64,000 nt of DNA from Candidatus Babeliales bacterium (GTDB lineage: Bacteria > Babelota > Babeliae > Babelales > JACPOV01): the NCBI GenBank assembly GCA_020054235.1, contig JAGVLQ010000017.1, positions 1-64,000 of the forward strand. Direction: 5' to 3'. The notes under the pieces are model-generated. The model ran no database searches. It was given only the letters and a program-made list of their open reading frames with translations, and was not told the DNA's origin. Positions 17,769 through 25,964 of this stretch are shown piece after piece. Positions within the stretch are counted from its first letter, which is position 1, and each line of letters starts with the position of its first letter. The translations under genes and the position numbers were made by a program.

Positions 17769-17881
17769 CTTAATATTTTAGTTAATCCAAGGTAAAATTG
17801 GTGGCTTAGAACATCATTGAATATTACTAATATTTTTAGCTATCCTTTCAATAGAATTTTTTAAAAAAATAAGGAGGGATA

Positions 17882-18643
17882 GTGAAGTATCTGCAATTCA
17901 TTCTTTTTTTATCAGGCATACAATTAATTGCCAACACGCCTACATTAAAAATTCCTGCTGATGTACAACATTTACATGTAAATATTTTTAACAACCATTC
18001 CATGGCTAATGATCAAGCAGCACAAATACAAAGCAATACCACTGCACACTCAGAAGCATTAAGCCACGCACAGCAATCTAATAGCTTTTTGCACTATTTT
18101 CAACAGCATCTGAGCCCCGAAAATTTTTTAGCGCTCAAGCAAGAAGCACAAATGGCACAAAAAAACTTTTTGACGTATGCGCACGAAAACAAAACTAATC
18201 TTGCTTTTGGGTTGCTTGGCTCTTGTTACAGTTATATTTGGTTTCAACTTTTATATTATGCATATCAAGTATTAAAAACTGATACCTGGTCATGCTGGCA
18301 AAGTTCAATGCCTAATGACATGCTCAAAATTTTGCCTGAGCAAGAACTAGGGAAAAAACTGGTTATGGCAGCACAAGAAAAATATCAAAAAGCAGCAACC
18401 TTACATGATTTATTAACACCTTTAGTTTCATTCTTGCGTGATGTTGAAAATGAAGTTAAAAATCTTGAAGCATTTATTACGTTGCATTCCTGGCTTGATA
18501 CTTTGCGCCTTTCTTGGTTTTTTCCTGCACAAAAAAAACTGCTCAGTATTGCGCAAGAAAAATGTGATCGCTTATATTTTATAAAAAGTGTTTTTATTCG
18601 TTGGGTCACTGATTATAAGTTGGCATTAAATCGAGAGACGTGA
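17882..18643 (+). CDS. Exported or membrane protein of unknown function
   Basis: Translation probably starts at the GTG at 17882, since AAGGAGGGA lies 5 nt upstream and no ATG fits. The 253-aa product has a signal peptide (MKYLQFILFLSGIQLIA). A polar Gln/His/Ala-rich stretch follows, with a possible membrane segment near residues 105-128 (FGLLGSCYSYIWFQLLYYAY) and a helical C-terminal half. No domain is recognised. It is bracketed by repeat elements (17720-17768 and 18892-19096) and has no functional neighbour. Confidence 0.65.
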   Translation: MKYLQFILFLSGIQLIANTPTLKIPADVQHLHVNIFNNHSMANDQAAQIQSNTTAHSEALSHAQQSNSFLHYFQQHLSPENFLALKQEAQMAQKNFLTYAHENKTNLAFGLLGSCYSYIWFQLLYYAYQVLKTDTWSCWQSSMPNDMLKILPEQELGKKLVMAAQEKYQKAATLHDLLTPLVSFLRDVENEVKNLEAFITLHSWLDTLRLSWFFPAQKKLLSIAQEKCDRLYFIKSVFIRWVTDYKLALNRET

Positions 18644-18891
18644 GGTGCGTTAATTTCCATTTTAAAATCGATTCTTAATACGACTACAAGATAAAACCGT
18701 TTACATTAAAAGTTTTTTAACATAGTTTTCAAAATGCAATTTTTGTCTTTCCACTAGCATGAATTATTCAACATATTAATAATTTTTTTTGTTTGATTTT
18801 TTTTATTTTCCATTCTATGCTAGCTCAAGATTTTTTTAGGGGTGTCTGTCATGAAGCCGAGAATAGGCCTATTCTTTTGATGTTCGTTTTA

Positions 18892-19096
18892 TAAGGATTT
18901 TTAATAAACATGAATCAATCGATTATTAAGAATTATTTAAATTCGGTTCGTGGTGAGGAGCAAACTTATTTTAGTTTGCGTCTCGAACCACACGAACGCC
19001 TTAAAAAAACAAAAAAATATATAAATTTTTTAATTTTGAGTTCGTATGGTTCGAGACGTTTTTCTTTGCAAAACCCCCTTCGCGAATACTCAGGAC
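18892..19096. repeat. Palindromic intergenic element, copy 2 (inverted relative to copy 1)
   Basis: This is the reverse complement of 16-220 with only scattered substitutions. Its inner arms are at 18979-18997 and 19040-19058, with one mismatch. The small hairpin GCAAACT/AGTTTGC is conserved. The homology ends near AAGGATTTTTA on one side and CAGGAC on the other. The intergenic stretch 18644-19222 holds this element; the remainder has no gene that I can support. Confidence 0.85.
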
Positions 19097-19222
19097 CAGG
19101 TGCCACGATCATCCCGAGTGCCGAGCTCAGTGTATCGAGGCACGAATGGGATATAAAATTTTAATCACACTGCTCTTAGGTCGAATCCACGTTAAAAAAA
19201 TAATATATAAAAATAGCGAATC

Positions 19223-19678
19223 TTGAACAATTTGATTCATATAAAAAACAAAAGTAACTCTTCCTCTCAAAAATTATTTATCTTAATTACCTTTTTTTTG
19301 CAAAGCTCATTCTTACAATCAGCAGAACATAAACAAGCGTTGCGATCAACCAAGTTAGAAAAAATAAAAAAAAATAATCGCGCTCTCATCCCGATTTGCC
19401 TTTGCGCGCAAACATTCAGAAAAATAGGTGTTATTTATATGGCATACACAGCTTTTGCAGCATATATAGCATTACAAGAACCTCAGCAAAACAATCTTTT
19501 CCCCTGGCAATGGCTAAACAGAAGTTTTAAGTATGCTCAACAGCTGAGTATTATTGCCTGCGCTTTGGCAAAATTTATAGGAGCACATTATGTAACTAAA
19601 TGGGCTGTTGAATATACGTGCCCAAAAATAATGAGAAAACATCCTTTAGCGAATCATGCCGCCAGCACCAATTGCTGA
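19223..19678 (+). CDS. Possible small exported or membrane protein
   Basis: This open frame of 151 codons starts at TTG (19223) and has no convincing ribosome binding site, so both start and reality are uncertain. It encodes a hydrophobic leader (KLFILITFFLQSSFLQSA), a basic stretch, then two hydrophobic segments (MAYTAFAAYIAL and LSIIACALAKFIGAHYV). It overlaps the 3' end of the convergent MCE gene by 33 nt. Nothing identifies a function. The leader resembles those of other orphan exported proteins in the window, which is the main support. Confidence 0.45.
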   Translation: MNNLIHIKNKSNSSSQKLFILITFFLQSSFLQSAEHKQALRSTKLEKIKKNNRALIPICLCAQTFRKIGVIYMAYTAFAAYIALQEPQQNNLFPWQWLNRSFKYAQQLSIIACALAKFIGAHYVTKWAVEYTCPKIMRKHPLANHAASTNC

Positions 19679-21082
19679 AAGAAAATATTTAAGATCATCA
19701 TCACAAAAACGAATGCCGGCACCAAAAAAACCATTAGCATTTTCTTTGCTAATAAAATCATCAGCGCCAGCAACAAGGTATACATTGCGTAGGAAAAATA
19801 ATCGATTAATCCATTTAAAATGCGGACGTTTGTCATTAATACGATCACGACCTTTAAAATCAAATGCCTCAAAGGTTGAAATCCAACGTATTTTTTCCGT
19901 CCAGCATGGTACGTTTATATCGATACCAAAACCAGCACTGCTTTCCATGATACCAATTCTAAAGGCCAAATCTTTAAAAATTTTTCCAATTTGTACCCCA
20001 AACTTGAGTTGATCGAGCTTGCGTTTTCGTGTCTCAACGGTACCAACAAGTTCAGGTAAAAAAGCAGACTTTCTTGGCAAATCAATAAACTGACTTGGCA
20101 ATATTTCAACGCAGCGTTCATCAAACCATTTATTCTCTTTGATAGTTCGTTTTAAATTCCCTCGTTGCGTTGAAAGAATTTGTACTAAATAAAAATGATC
20201 ATCATTGGGGTGAATACGAATATCGAGATATCCTTTTGCATCTTCAAAATTAACATGCTCTGCTGGTTTGTACATGTATTCACTATGCGAATCAAAAACT
20301 ATATTAAGGTCTTCAACTTTTGTTACATACTTTTTTATACCTTTAATGGTCTGGCGAATATCTCGGTATACTTCATCGTGATTGACCAATTTACCAAGAG
20401 CTCCTTGCCCATGATCAATTTTTTGTATTACCGAACCTACTTGCCTGAATCCATCCCGTGCTTCTTGCGCTGCTTCATTGAGCATTTGTGCGGTTGAAAA
20501 AAATTTTTGTGCCACAGCACCTATTTCGCGATCGATAGAAGGAAAGGCATTTTTTAAATCACGCGTAAATCCTTCAAAATTTTGAATAATTTCGCTGATC
20601 GCATGCTCATTCTGTTGTAAGGTTTTGTCCACCGTCGCCGCCAACGTTTGCATTTTCTCTAAAATATCATCAACCCCTGGTGGCGCTATACCTGGTTTTT
20701 CTAACGTTGTACCATTAACAATTTTTGGCAAATCAGGATTTCCGGGAACAAGCTCTAAATATTTACTGCCAAGCACACTATCTTGCTTTATAAAAACTTG
20801 TGCATCAAGGCGCACGTGATAAGCGTTGTGAATTTTAATAATAGCTTGTGCACGATAATCATTTTGCGTTAGGCAAATATTTTCAACCCACCCAACTTTG
20901 ACACCGGCAATTTTTACATCAGCTTTTTTTTCCAAACCAGAAATATTATCAAAAGCAACCGAAAAGGTGTTGTAAGAAAATCGATCAACCCGAAACACCC
21001 CTAAGAAAAAAGTGATATAAAAAAAAATGACAAGTGCGATCAAGACAAATGCGCCAACAATTGTCTCCGTTTTGAATTGCAA
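19646..21082 (-). CDS. MCE/MlaD-family lipid transport protein
   Basis: The 478-aa protein has an N-terminal membrane anchor (about residues 8-30) and one MCE domain with the diagnostic FDNISGLEKKADVKIAGVKVG, followed by LGSKYLELVPG. A long helical region (about 120-260) follows, then a beta-rich C-terminal part with an aromatic-rich, barrel-like pattern. MCE proteins form periplasmic channels that carry phospholipids between membranes, usually with an MlaE permease and MlaF ATPase. Neither is in this window. The start is probably TTG at 21082 with AAGGGAA upstream. It is the last gene of the gsp operon, 15 nt after gspK. The extended C-terminus is unlike short E. coli MlaD. Confidence 0.85.
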   Translation of the reverse strand: MQFKTETIVGAFVLIALVIFFYITFFLGVFRVDRFSYNTFSVAFDNISGLEKKADVKIAGVKVGWVENICLTQNDYRAQAIIKIHNAYHVRLDAQVFIKQDSVLGSKYLELVPGNPDLPKIVNGTTLEKPGIAPPGVDDILEKMQTLAATVDKTLQQNEHAISEIIQNFEGFTRDLKNAFPSIDREIGAVAQKFFSTAQMLNEAAQEARDGFRQVGSVIQKIDHGQGALGKLVNHDEVYRDIRQTIKGIKKYVTKVEDLNIVFDSHSEYMYKPAEHVNFEDAKGYLDIRIHPNDDHFYLVQILSTQRGNLKRTIKENKWFDERCVEILPSQFIDLPRKSAFLPELVGTVETRKRKLDQLKFGVQIGKIFKDLAFRIGIMESSAGFGIDINVPCWTEKIRWISTFEAFDFKGRDRINDKRPHFKWINRLFFLRNVYLVAGADDFISKENANGFFGAGIRFCDDDLKYFLSAIGAGGMIR

Positions 21083-21097
21083 GTCTGTTTTCCCTTA

Positions 21098-22198
21098 TCA
21101 AAGCCAGTATAGTTTTTTCACGATAAAAGGTTTTTCACCTTTTTTTGCTGATGATGACTTTTCTATAATAGCAAAAATTTTCTGTGTTATCGCCCCAATA
21201 ATCCCATAAGATAGCACAGAAAACGTTGTTGGCTCAAATAAAGGATCAAGAATTTGTTGAACTTCTTTGGATAAACTTTTAAAATCTTTGCCATAGAGCG
21301 GTTGCAACTGCTTGTCCCACACTTGTGCCACGTCTTTTAGATTTTTTTCTTTTAAACTTTGCTCTATTTGCCGTTTACGCTTTTCAATATCATCTTGTTC
21401 TGCTTTTTTCAACCCGAGAATGGTAAGCAGTGAATTTGATAAAAACCATGGTTGTACTTTGTGCTGGCCTGAAAAGACCGTAAAAAGGTCTGTTAGATAA
21501 ATTGCTGTTTTTTGTTCTCCATCTTTTTTGGGTGGTTCATAAAAAAGATTTATATTAAATGCTTTTTGAAACTCAGGAACCTCTAATAATTCTGTTGCAT
21601 CATTGAAAGGATATTCCTGTTTTCTTATAAATTTTTCAAAAGAAGAAAAGAGGTCTTTATCTTGCGTAAATTTTTTCATACTTGCATACATATCTTGGAA
21701 TAGTTTTTTTGCGCCACCATCTTTTTCATTTTCACCTTTAAATTTTTTTTCTTTAAAATCAAAAAACTGATTAAGATTAATTTTGCCTTGTTCACAGCTG
21801 ATAGCAAATTGCACAGTGCCATCAATACCATCAAGATTTTCCTTGAGTTTAAAAATTTGCCAACGATTGATTACTGGCGCAATTGCTTTTATAAATTTAT
21901 TTTCATTCTCTTTTTCTTGTGCTGCTTCTGGTTTTTTTTGCTCTGGTTTTATTGGGCCTACTTTTTTATCCTCCGCCGCCTCTTTTTTTGGTTGTGCTGC
22001 TGCTAATTGGCTAATCGCAAGTTCTAGACCTCCAAGCGCAAGTTGTTTTGCTTTCTCACGCTCAATCATGGTTTGGTCAAAATACATATGCACCGTACCC
22101 CGATGAGAAATTTGCGTAACCAGCAATACACCGATCGATAAAATCATAAGGGTCAAAACCAGAATATACCCCGCCGATTCATGTTGTTTTGGTATCAT
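21098..22198 (-). CDS. gspK: Type II secretion minor pseudopilin GspK
   Basis: The 366-aa protein opens with a prepilin-like leader ending in Gly and then YILVLTLMILSIGVLLV. It lacks the Glu at +5, as is usual for GspK, the tip subunit of the pseudopilus. A large alpha-helical domain follows, carrying a charged Lys/Glu/Pro-rich insert (about residues 68-100). Its position after gspJ, overlapping it by 4 nt, and its size agree with GspK. It should cap the periplasmic pseudopilus with GspI and GspJ. A leader peptidase (PilD/GspO) must be encoded elsewhere. Confidence 0.85.
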   Translation of the reverse strand: MIPKQHESAGYILVLTLMILSIGVLLVTQISHRGTVHMYFDQTMIEREKAKQLALGGLELAISQLAAAQPKKEAAEDKKVGPIKPEQKKPEAAQEKENENKFIKAIAPVINRWQIFKLKENLDGIDGTVQFAISCEQGKINLNQFFDFKEKKFKGENEKDGGAKKLFQDMYASMKKFTQDKDLFSSFEKFIRKQEYPFNDATELLEVPEFQKAFNINLFYEPPKKDGEQKTAIYLTDLFTVFSGQHKVQPWFLSNSLLTILGLKKAEQDDIEKRKRQIEQSLKEKNLKDVAQVWDKQLQPLYGKDFKSLSKEVQQILDPLFEPTTFSVLSYGIIGAITQKIFAIIEKSSSAKKGEKPFIVKKLYWL

Positions 22199-23262
22199 GA
22201 TGTTTTTCCACGTATCGAATTCATATAATCTTGTATACTTGCCTTTAACTCATTAATTTCTGGCAAAACACGATGACGTTGTGCTGCAACCTTTTGGGTT
22301 GTTTGTGGGCCCTTTCCAACCTGCGCTTTTGCATCTTTTTCATTTTGGTTATCTTTTTTTGCTTCTACCTTTTTTTGTTCTTGTGTTTTAATTGCAACTA
22401 AATCTTGACCAAAAGCAGGAATTTCAAAATGCAGTGTAATAATACGGTCATATTCTTGTTGGTTGTCCCACAAGGTAAGCCTTACGATTACAAATTGCGG
22501 CAACTGTGACTGCTTTTTATCTTTTTGCAAATCATTCGAATGCCATTCTTTTTTTGTATCAAAAATTATAGGAATTTCAGTTTCTTTTTTATCCGATTGC
22601 TTTTCATCTTTTTTTTTCGACTCCTCTTTTAGCGCTTGCGGTGCTAGAAAATCAATTGATAAATTTTTGATATCCCCTATCAATTCGTACGCCTTTATAG
22701 GTTTGTTCGAATCTTTTTTGTATGCTCCAAAATCTAACACCGTCCCTTCTTGACGCATTAAGGAATATCTTCCTTTTTTTTCTTTGTCAGCTTGCAAGCG
22801 ATAAACAACACGAACAATATTTGGTTTAACTTCGGTGTTTTGTGCATAAGGGTACACGCGCATCGGATTGTTGGTAATAAAGGTCAGTCGATCTAGTTGA
22901 TCACCCTTATTAGTACTTAAAAAAATATATTGCAGAATCTTTTGTGGCTTTTCTTCTTGTTTTTTCTTAGTCTGTTGTACAGTCATTGCTTTTTCTTTTT
23001 TTTCTGCCACAGAATCTTTAGCTTCTTTTTTTTCTTCGATTTTTTCTTCGATAACAATACCCTGCAAAGGTACAAAAGCACCAGAAATATCTTTTTGAAA
23101 CTGATTGGCAACTATTTGCTGACGGGTATCCATATCGATAAGATCTTCTGCTAATAATCCCGTTTTATTTATTTGTGTAAAACTAGAAAATAAGATTGTC
23201 ATAATAATACCTGAAAAAAATATCGCCAAAATAAGTTCAATCAAAGTAAAGCCAGATTTCAT
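22195..23262 (-). CDS. gspJ: Type II secretion minor pseudopilin GspJ-like
   Basis: The prepilin N-terminus is perfect: a short MKSG leader, cleavage before Phe, then FTLIELILAIFF with Glu5. The 355-aa length is long for GspJ. The extra length comes from two Lys/Glu-rich low-complexity stretches (about residues 70-105 and 290-320). Between and around them lie the beta-rich segments expected of this pseudopilin. It sits between gspI and gspK and overlaps both by 4 nt, so translation is probably coupled. The low-complexity insertions are a notable lineage feature. Confidence 0.82.
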   Translation of the reverse strand: MKSGFTLIELILAIFFSGIIMTILFSSFTQINKTGLLAEDLIDMDTRQQIVANQFQKDISGAFVPLQGIVIEEKIEEKKEAKDSVAEKKEKAMTVQQTKKKQEEKPQKILQYIFLSTNKGDQLDRLTFITNNPMRVYPYAQNTEVKPNIVRVVYRLQADKEKKGRYSLMRQEGTVLDFGAYKKDSNKPIKAYELIGDIKNLSIDFLAPQALKEESKKKDEKQSDKKETEIPIIFDTKKEWHSNDLQKDKKQSQLPQFVIVRLTLWDNQQEYDRIITLHFEIPAFGQDLVAIKTQEQKKVEAKKDNQNEKDAKAQVGKGPQTTQKVAAQRHRVLPEINELKASIQDYMNSIRGKTS

Positions 23263-23678
23263 GCTTTTTTCTTTTCAGGTTTATACAAAAAGGTTATCAT
23301 ACTTTCTTTTTCTTTTGTTCCCCAATAATCCCATTCTGCAGTTACTTTTTCAATAACAATATTTTTAAAAATTTTTAACGAAGAATCTTCGGAAAGTTTT
23401 TTAAGTTCGTAGTTGATTGTTGTTAACGGTTCTTTTATTTCCTCTATTTTTTTTTCTTCTTTTTCTTTTTTTTCACGCGAGAGCGCTGCCTTTATAAGAC
23501 GATCTTTCATCAACAAAACACGCTCTGCACGAGAAGAAAATTGAAATACATTTTTTAATACATTACTTTGCAAAAGCAATAATGAAGACAATAAAGAACC
23601 CAACATAAAAACAGCCAATACAACTTCAATAAAGGTCATGCCAGAAAAAGTATGGTTATGGTTTTTGAAATTCTTCAT
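23259..23678 (-). CDS. gspI: Type II secretion minor pseudopilin GspI-like
   Basis: The 139-aa prepilin has a 14-residue leader ending in Gly before MTFIEVVLAVFMLG, with Glu5 present. The short globular domain contains WDYWGTKEKES, similar to the C-terminal strand region of GspI. The call to I rather than another minor pseudopilin rests on order (G-H-I-J-K) and size. It overlaps gspH by about 23 nt at its start and gspJ by 4 nt at its end. Confidence 0.78.
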   Translation of the reverse strand: MKNFKNHNHTFSGMTFIEVVLAVFMLGSLLSSLLLLQSNVLKNVFQFSSRAERVLLMKDRLIKAALSREKKEKEEKKIEEIKEPLTTINYELKKLSEDSSLKIFKNIVIEKVTAEWDYWGTKEKESMITFLYKPEKKKA

Positions 23679-24219
23679 ATTCTTTAAACTGGCCGGTAAA
23701 GGGATTCATTGCAAGACTAATGCGCACAGGTTTTCCGGTTGCATCAAATTCGTTCGTATCAAGAAGATTTATTATTACTGGTTGGACAATACCATCAGGT
23801 GCTATATAAAACCAAACTTCTTGTGTTTTTATCCCAGGCCTTGTCATCATATCTTGCTTATCAATAAAAAACTGTTTAATAACAATATTTTCTGGCCATT
23901 CATACGTACTTGCCAAATAAGGAATAGTAACAAGCTTAAACGTTGGTATACCATCCTTGTCTTTTTTATTTGTTTCTTGCTCTATCTTAATAGTGCGCTT
24001 TTCAATATCAAAAAAAAGACGGAACGCTTTTTGCGTGGCCAAGGCCTGTTGCCAAGAAAGACGCGCAAGAGCCATAATGTGTCCAAGTGCCTGCTTACGT
24101 TTATAACCAGGCACTTGATTTTGTAAATTTGGAATAATAATAGTTCCCATAAGGCCAAGAAGCATTATGACCACCAAAAGTTCTAATAAGGTAAAACCCT
24201 TTTTATAGTTTCCAAACAC
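23656..24219 (-). CDS. gspH: Type II secretion minor pseudopilin GspH-like
   Basis: The 187-aa protein begins with the prepilin sequence KKGFTLLELLVVIMLLGLMG (Glu5 present). Its domain shows the GspH/FimT trend: a long N-terminal helix reaching ARLSWQQALATQKAF, then beta strands. It overlaps gspG by 17 nt upstream. It should be a minor component between the GspG shaft and the I-J-K tip. Confidence 0.8.
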   Translation of the reverse strand: MFGNYKKGFTLLELLVVIMLLGLMGTIIIPNLQNQVPGYKRKQALGHIMALARLSWQQALATQKAFRLFFDIEKRTIKIEQETNKKDKDGIPTFKLVTIPYLASTYEWPENIVIKQFFIDKQDMMTRPGIKTQEVWFYIAPDGIVQPVIINLLDTNEFDATGKPVRISLAMNPFTGQFKEYEEFQKP

Positions 24220-24622
24220 TTATGCGCCTTTCAGCAGGCTCTTCAGGACCAGCAGATCCACCATAAGAGTAAAGTTCATACGGATTTTTGCCACCAGGCG
24301 TTACCTTATAGTAAAATTCTTGGCTCCATCCATCTTTTGGTAATTTATCAAGGTATGGTTTCCACTTTTTGCCAATTTCTCCTTTTGGTCGTTCTGACAA
24401 ATCTTCTAAACGACTTGGATACTTACCATGTTCAATATTAAACTTTGTAATTTCATTTTTGAGCAAACGCAAATTTGATTGTGTGGTACTTTCGCGCGCT
24501 GTCTCTGCCCAGCGTAAATACATGGGTACACCGATACCGGCAAGTAAACCAAGAATTAAAATTGCAACAATCAATTCCATAAAAGTAAAACCGGGGGAAT
24601 GATAGCGTTCATTATATTCCAT
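24203..24622 (-). CDS. gspG: Type II secretion major pseudopilin GspG
   Basis: The 139-aa protein has the prepilin cleavage region PGFTFMELIVAILILGLLAG with Glu5. Downstream features of GspG follow: LRLLKNEITKFNIEHGKYPS, then LDKLPKDGWSQEFYYKVTPG and YELYSYGGSAGP. The last segments match the calcium-binding loop region of major pseudopilins. It assembles the pseudopilus piston. It lies 14 nt after gspF on the same strand. Confidence 0.92.
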   Translation of the reverse strand: MEYNERYHSPGFTFMELIVAILILGLLAGIGVPMYLRWAETARESTTQSNLRLLKNEITKFNIEHGKYPSRLEDLSERPKGEIGKKWKPYLDKLPKDGWSQEFYYKVTPGGKNPYELYSYGGSAGPEEPAERRISVWKL

Positions 24623-24636
24623 ATATTATCCTTTCA

Positions 24637-25860
24637 TTAAAGATTAACAAGTTCCGTTTGATTTAAAATCGGTTGTACGACCGACATTACAACAAAACCT
24701 ACAACAACACCCATCACTAACAACATAATTGGATCAATCAATGAAGATAAGGTATCTGAATATTCAATTAATTCCTCTTCATAGTTTTTCGCAACAGTCA
24801 ATAACATGGCGTCAAGCTGCCCACTTTGTTCTCCAGTTTGAATCAAATAAATAGCAATTGGCGGAAAAATATTAGTTTGTTTTAAAAAATCTGCAATACG
24901 ACCTTGTTTGATAATTTTATCACGCGCTTCATGTAAGGTATCGGCTAAAATTTGGTTGTCGATAATATTAACAACAATATCCAGAGCTTCAGATAAATTT
25001 ACACCACTTTCCATAAGCATACCAAGCGTTTGACTAAATTGCACAATGGCACCGGTACGAGCAAAAAATTTTACAATCGGAATGTGAAGTTTTATTTGAT
25101 CCATCAAACGCGCTCCCTGTGGCGTTGATTTCCAGTAGCGAAACAAAAGAACCACTAAAATTAATAATCCAATCAAAATATACCAATATGAAGTAATAAA
25201 TGCCGAAAGACCCATTAAAAATGATGTAGTCCATGGTAATTTTGCACCCTGTGCTGCAAATGTTTCAGCTAAATTTGGCAACACAAAGGTAAGCAATGCA
25301 ATAACAACTAAAACAACAACACCTAATTGAATCATGGGATAACGCATTGCTGATTTTACACGTTTTACCATTAATTCACGCCGTTCTAGATAAGAAACTA
25401 AGCGGTCTAAAATCAGTTCCAACTTCCCTGATGCTTCACCGGCTTTGACCAATTGTATGTAAATATTAGGAAAAATTTTGGGGTAACGACCAAGACCTTC
25501 AGCTAATGATCGCCCTTCTTTGATACCATCTTTTAAAGAAATCAAAATCGACCGCATTCGACCTTCAAATTGATCAATCAACAATTCTAACGCTTGCAAT
25601 AAAGGAACACCGGACTTTAATAATATTGCAAGTTGTTTGGTAAACAGAATTTTTTCTTTGGAGGTAACACCGCGCATAAAAAAAGATTTGATCCTTGCAA
25701 AAAAACCAACGCCAGCTTCATCTAAAGCGGCATCAATGGAAACAGGGTAAAGACCCATTTTGGTAAGTTGTTCACGTGCACCTTCTACCGTTGCTGCATC
25801 AAGAGTACCACGAACTTTCTTCCCATCTTTAGAAAATGCTTGATAGCTAAATAATGCCAT
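24637..25860 (-). CDS. gspF: Type II secretion inner-membrane platform protein GspF
   Basis: The 407-aa protein contains two T2SSF domains (about residues 70-190 and 270-390). Landmark segments include KEKILFTKQLAILLKSGVPLLQALE in the first domain. The second has FSQTLGMLMESGVNLSEALD and a GEQSGQLDAML motif. It has three membrane helices and a typical N-terminal cytoplasmic start (MALFSYQAFSKDGKKVRGTL). GspF is the polytopic platform that works with the GspE ATPase. It is the first gene of the minus-strand operon gspF-G-H-I-J-K-mce. GspC, D, E, L and M are not in this window. Confidence 0.93.
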   Translation of the reverse strand: MALFSYQAFSKDGKKVRGTLDAATVEGAREQLTKMGLYPVSIDAALDEAGVGFFARIKSFFMRGVTSKEKILFTKQLAILLKSGVPLLQALELLIDQFEGRMRSILISLKDGIKEGRSLAEGLGRYPKIFPNIYIQLVKAGEASGKLELILDRLVSYLERRELMVKRVKSAMRYPMIQLGVVVLVVIALLTFVLPNLAETFAAQGAKLPWTTSFLMGLSAFITSYWYILIGLLILVVLLFRYWKSTPQGARLMDQIKLHIPIVKFFARTGAIVQFSQTLGMLMESGVNLSEALDIVVNIIDNQILADTLHEARDKIIKQGRIADFLKQTNIFPPIAIYLIQTGEQSGQLDAMLLTVAKNYEEELIEYSDTLSSLIDPIMLLVMGVVVGFVVMSVVQPILNQTELVNL

Positions 25861-25891
25861 CTAATTTCCTTACTGACTATATTTTTTATTC

Positions 25892-25919
25892 TTGCACATT
25901 CTATTTTTATTGATAGAAT
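25892..25919 (+). promoter_or_regulatory. Possible promoter for the 25965 gene
   Basis: TTGCAC and TAGAAT are separated by 16 nt, about 45 nt before the start. The -10 overlaps one arm of a short inverted repeat ATTCTAT/ATAGAAT, which could be an operator or chance. Confidence 0.35.
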
Positions 25920-25964
25920 AAATTTTTAAAAGACCTTAATACAATATTTTACTAGGAGAAAGCC

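Noticed and set aside
16-19096. The inverted elements as ends of a composite transposon
   Set aside because: No transposase or accessory cargo lies between them; the interval holds core genes, and no target duplication is seen.
18910-19164. 84-codon open frame over the repeat copy at 18892-19096
   Set aside because: It simply translates the palindromic element, has no ribosome binding site and contains only arm and loop sequence. The equivalent frame in copy 1 is not kept.
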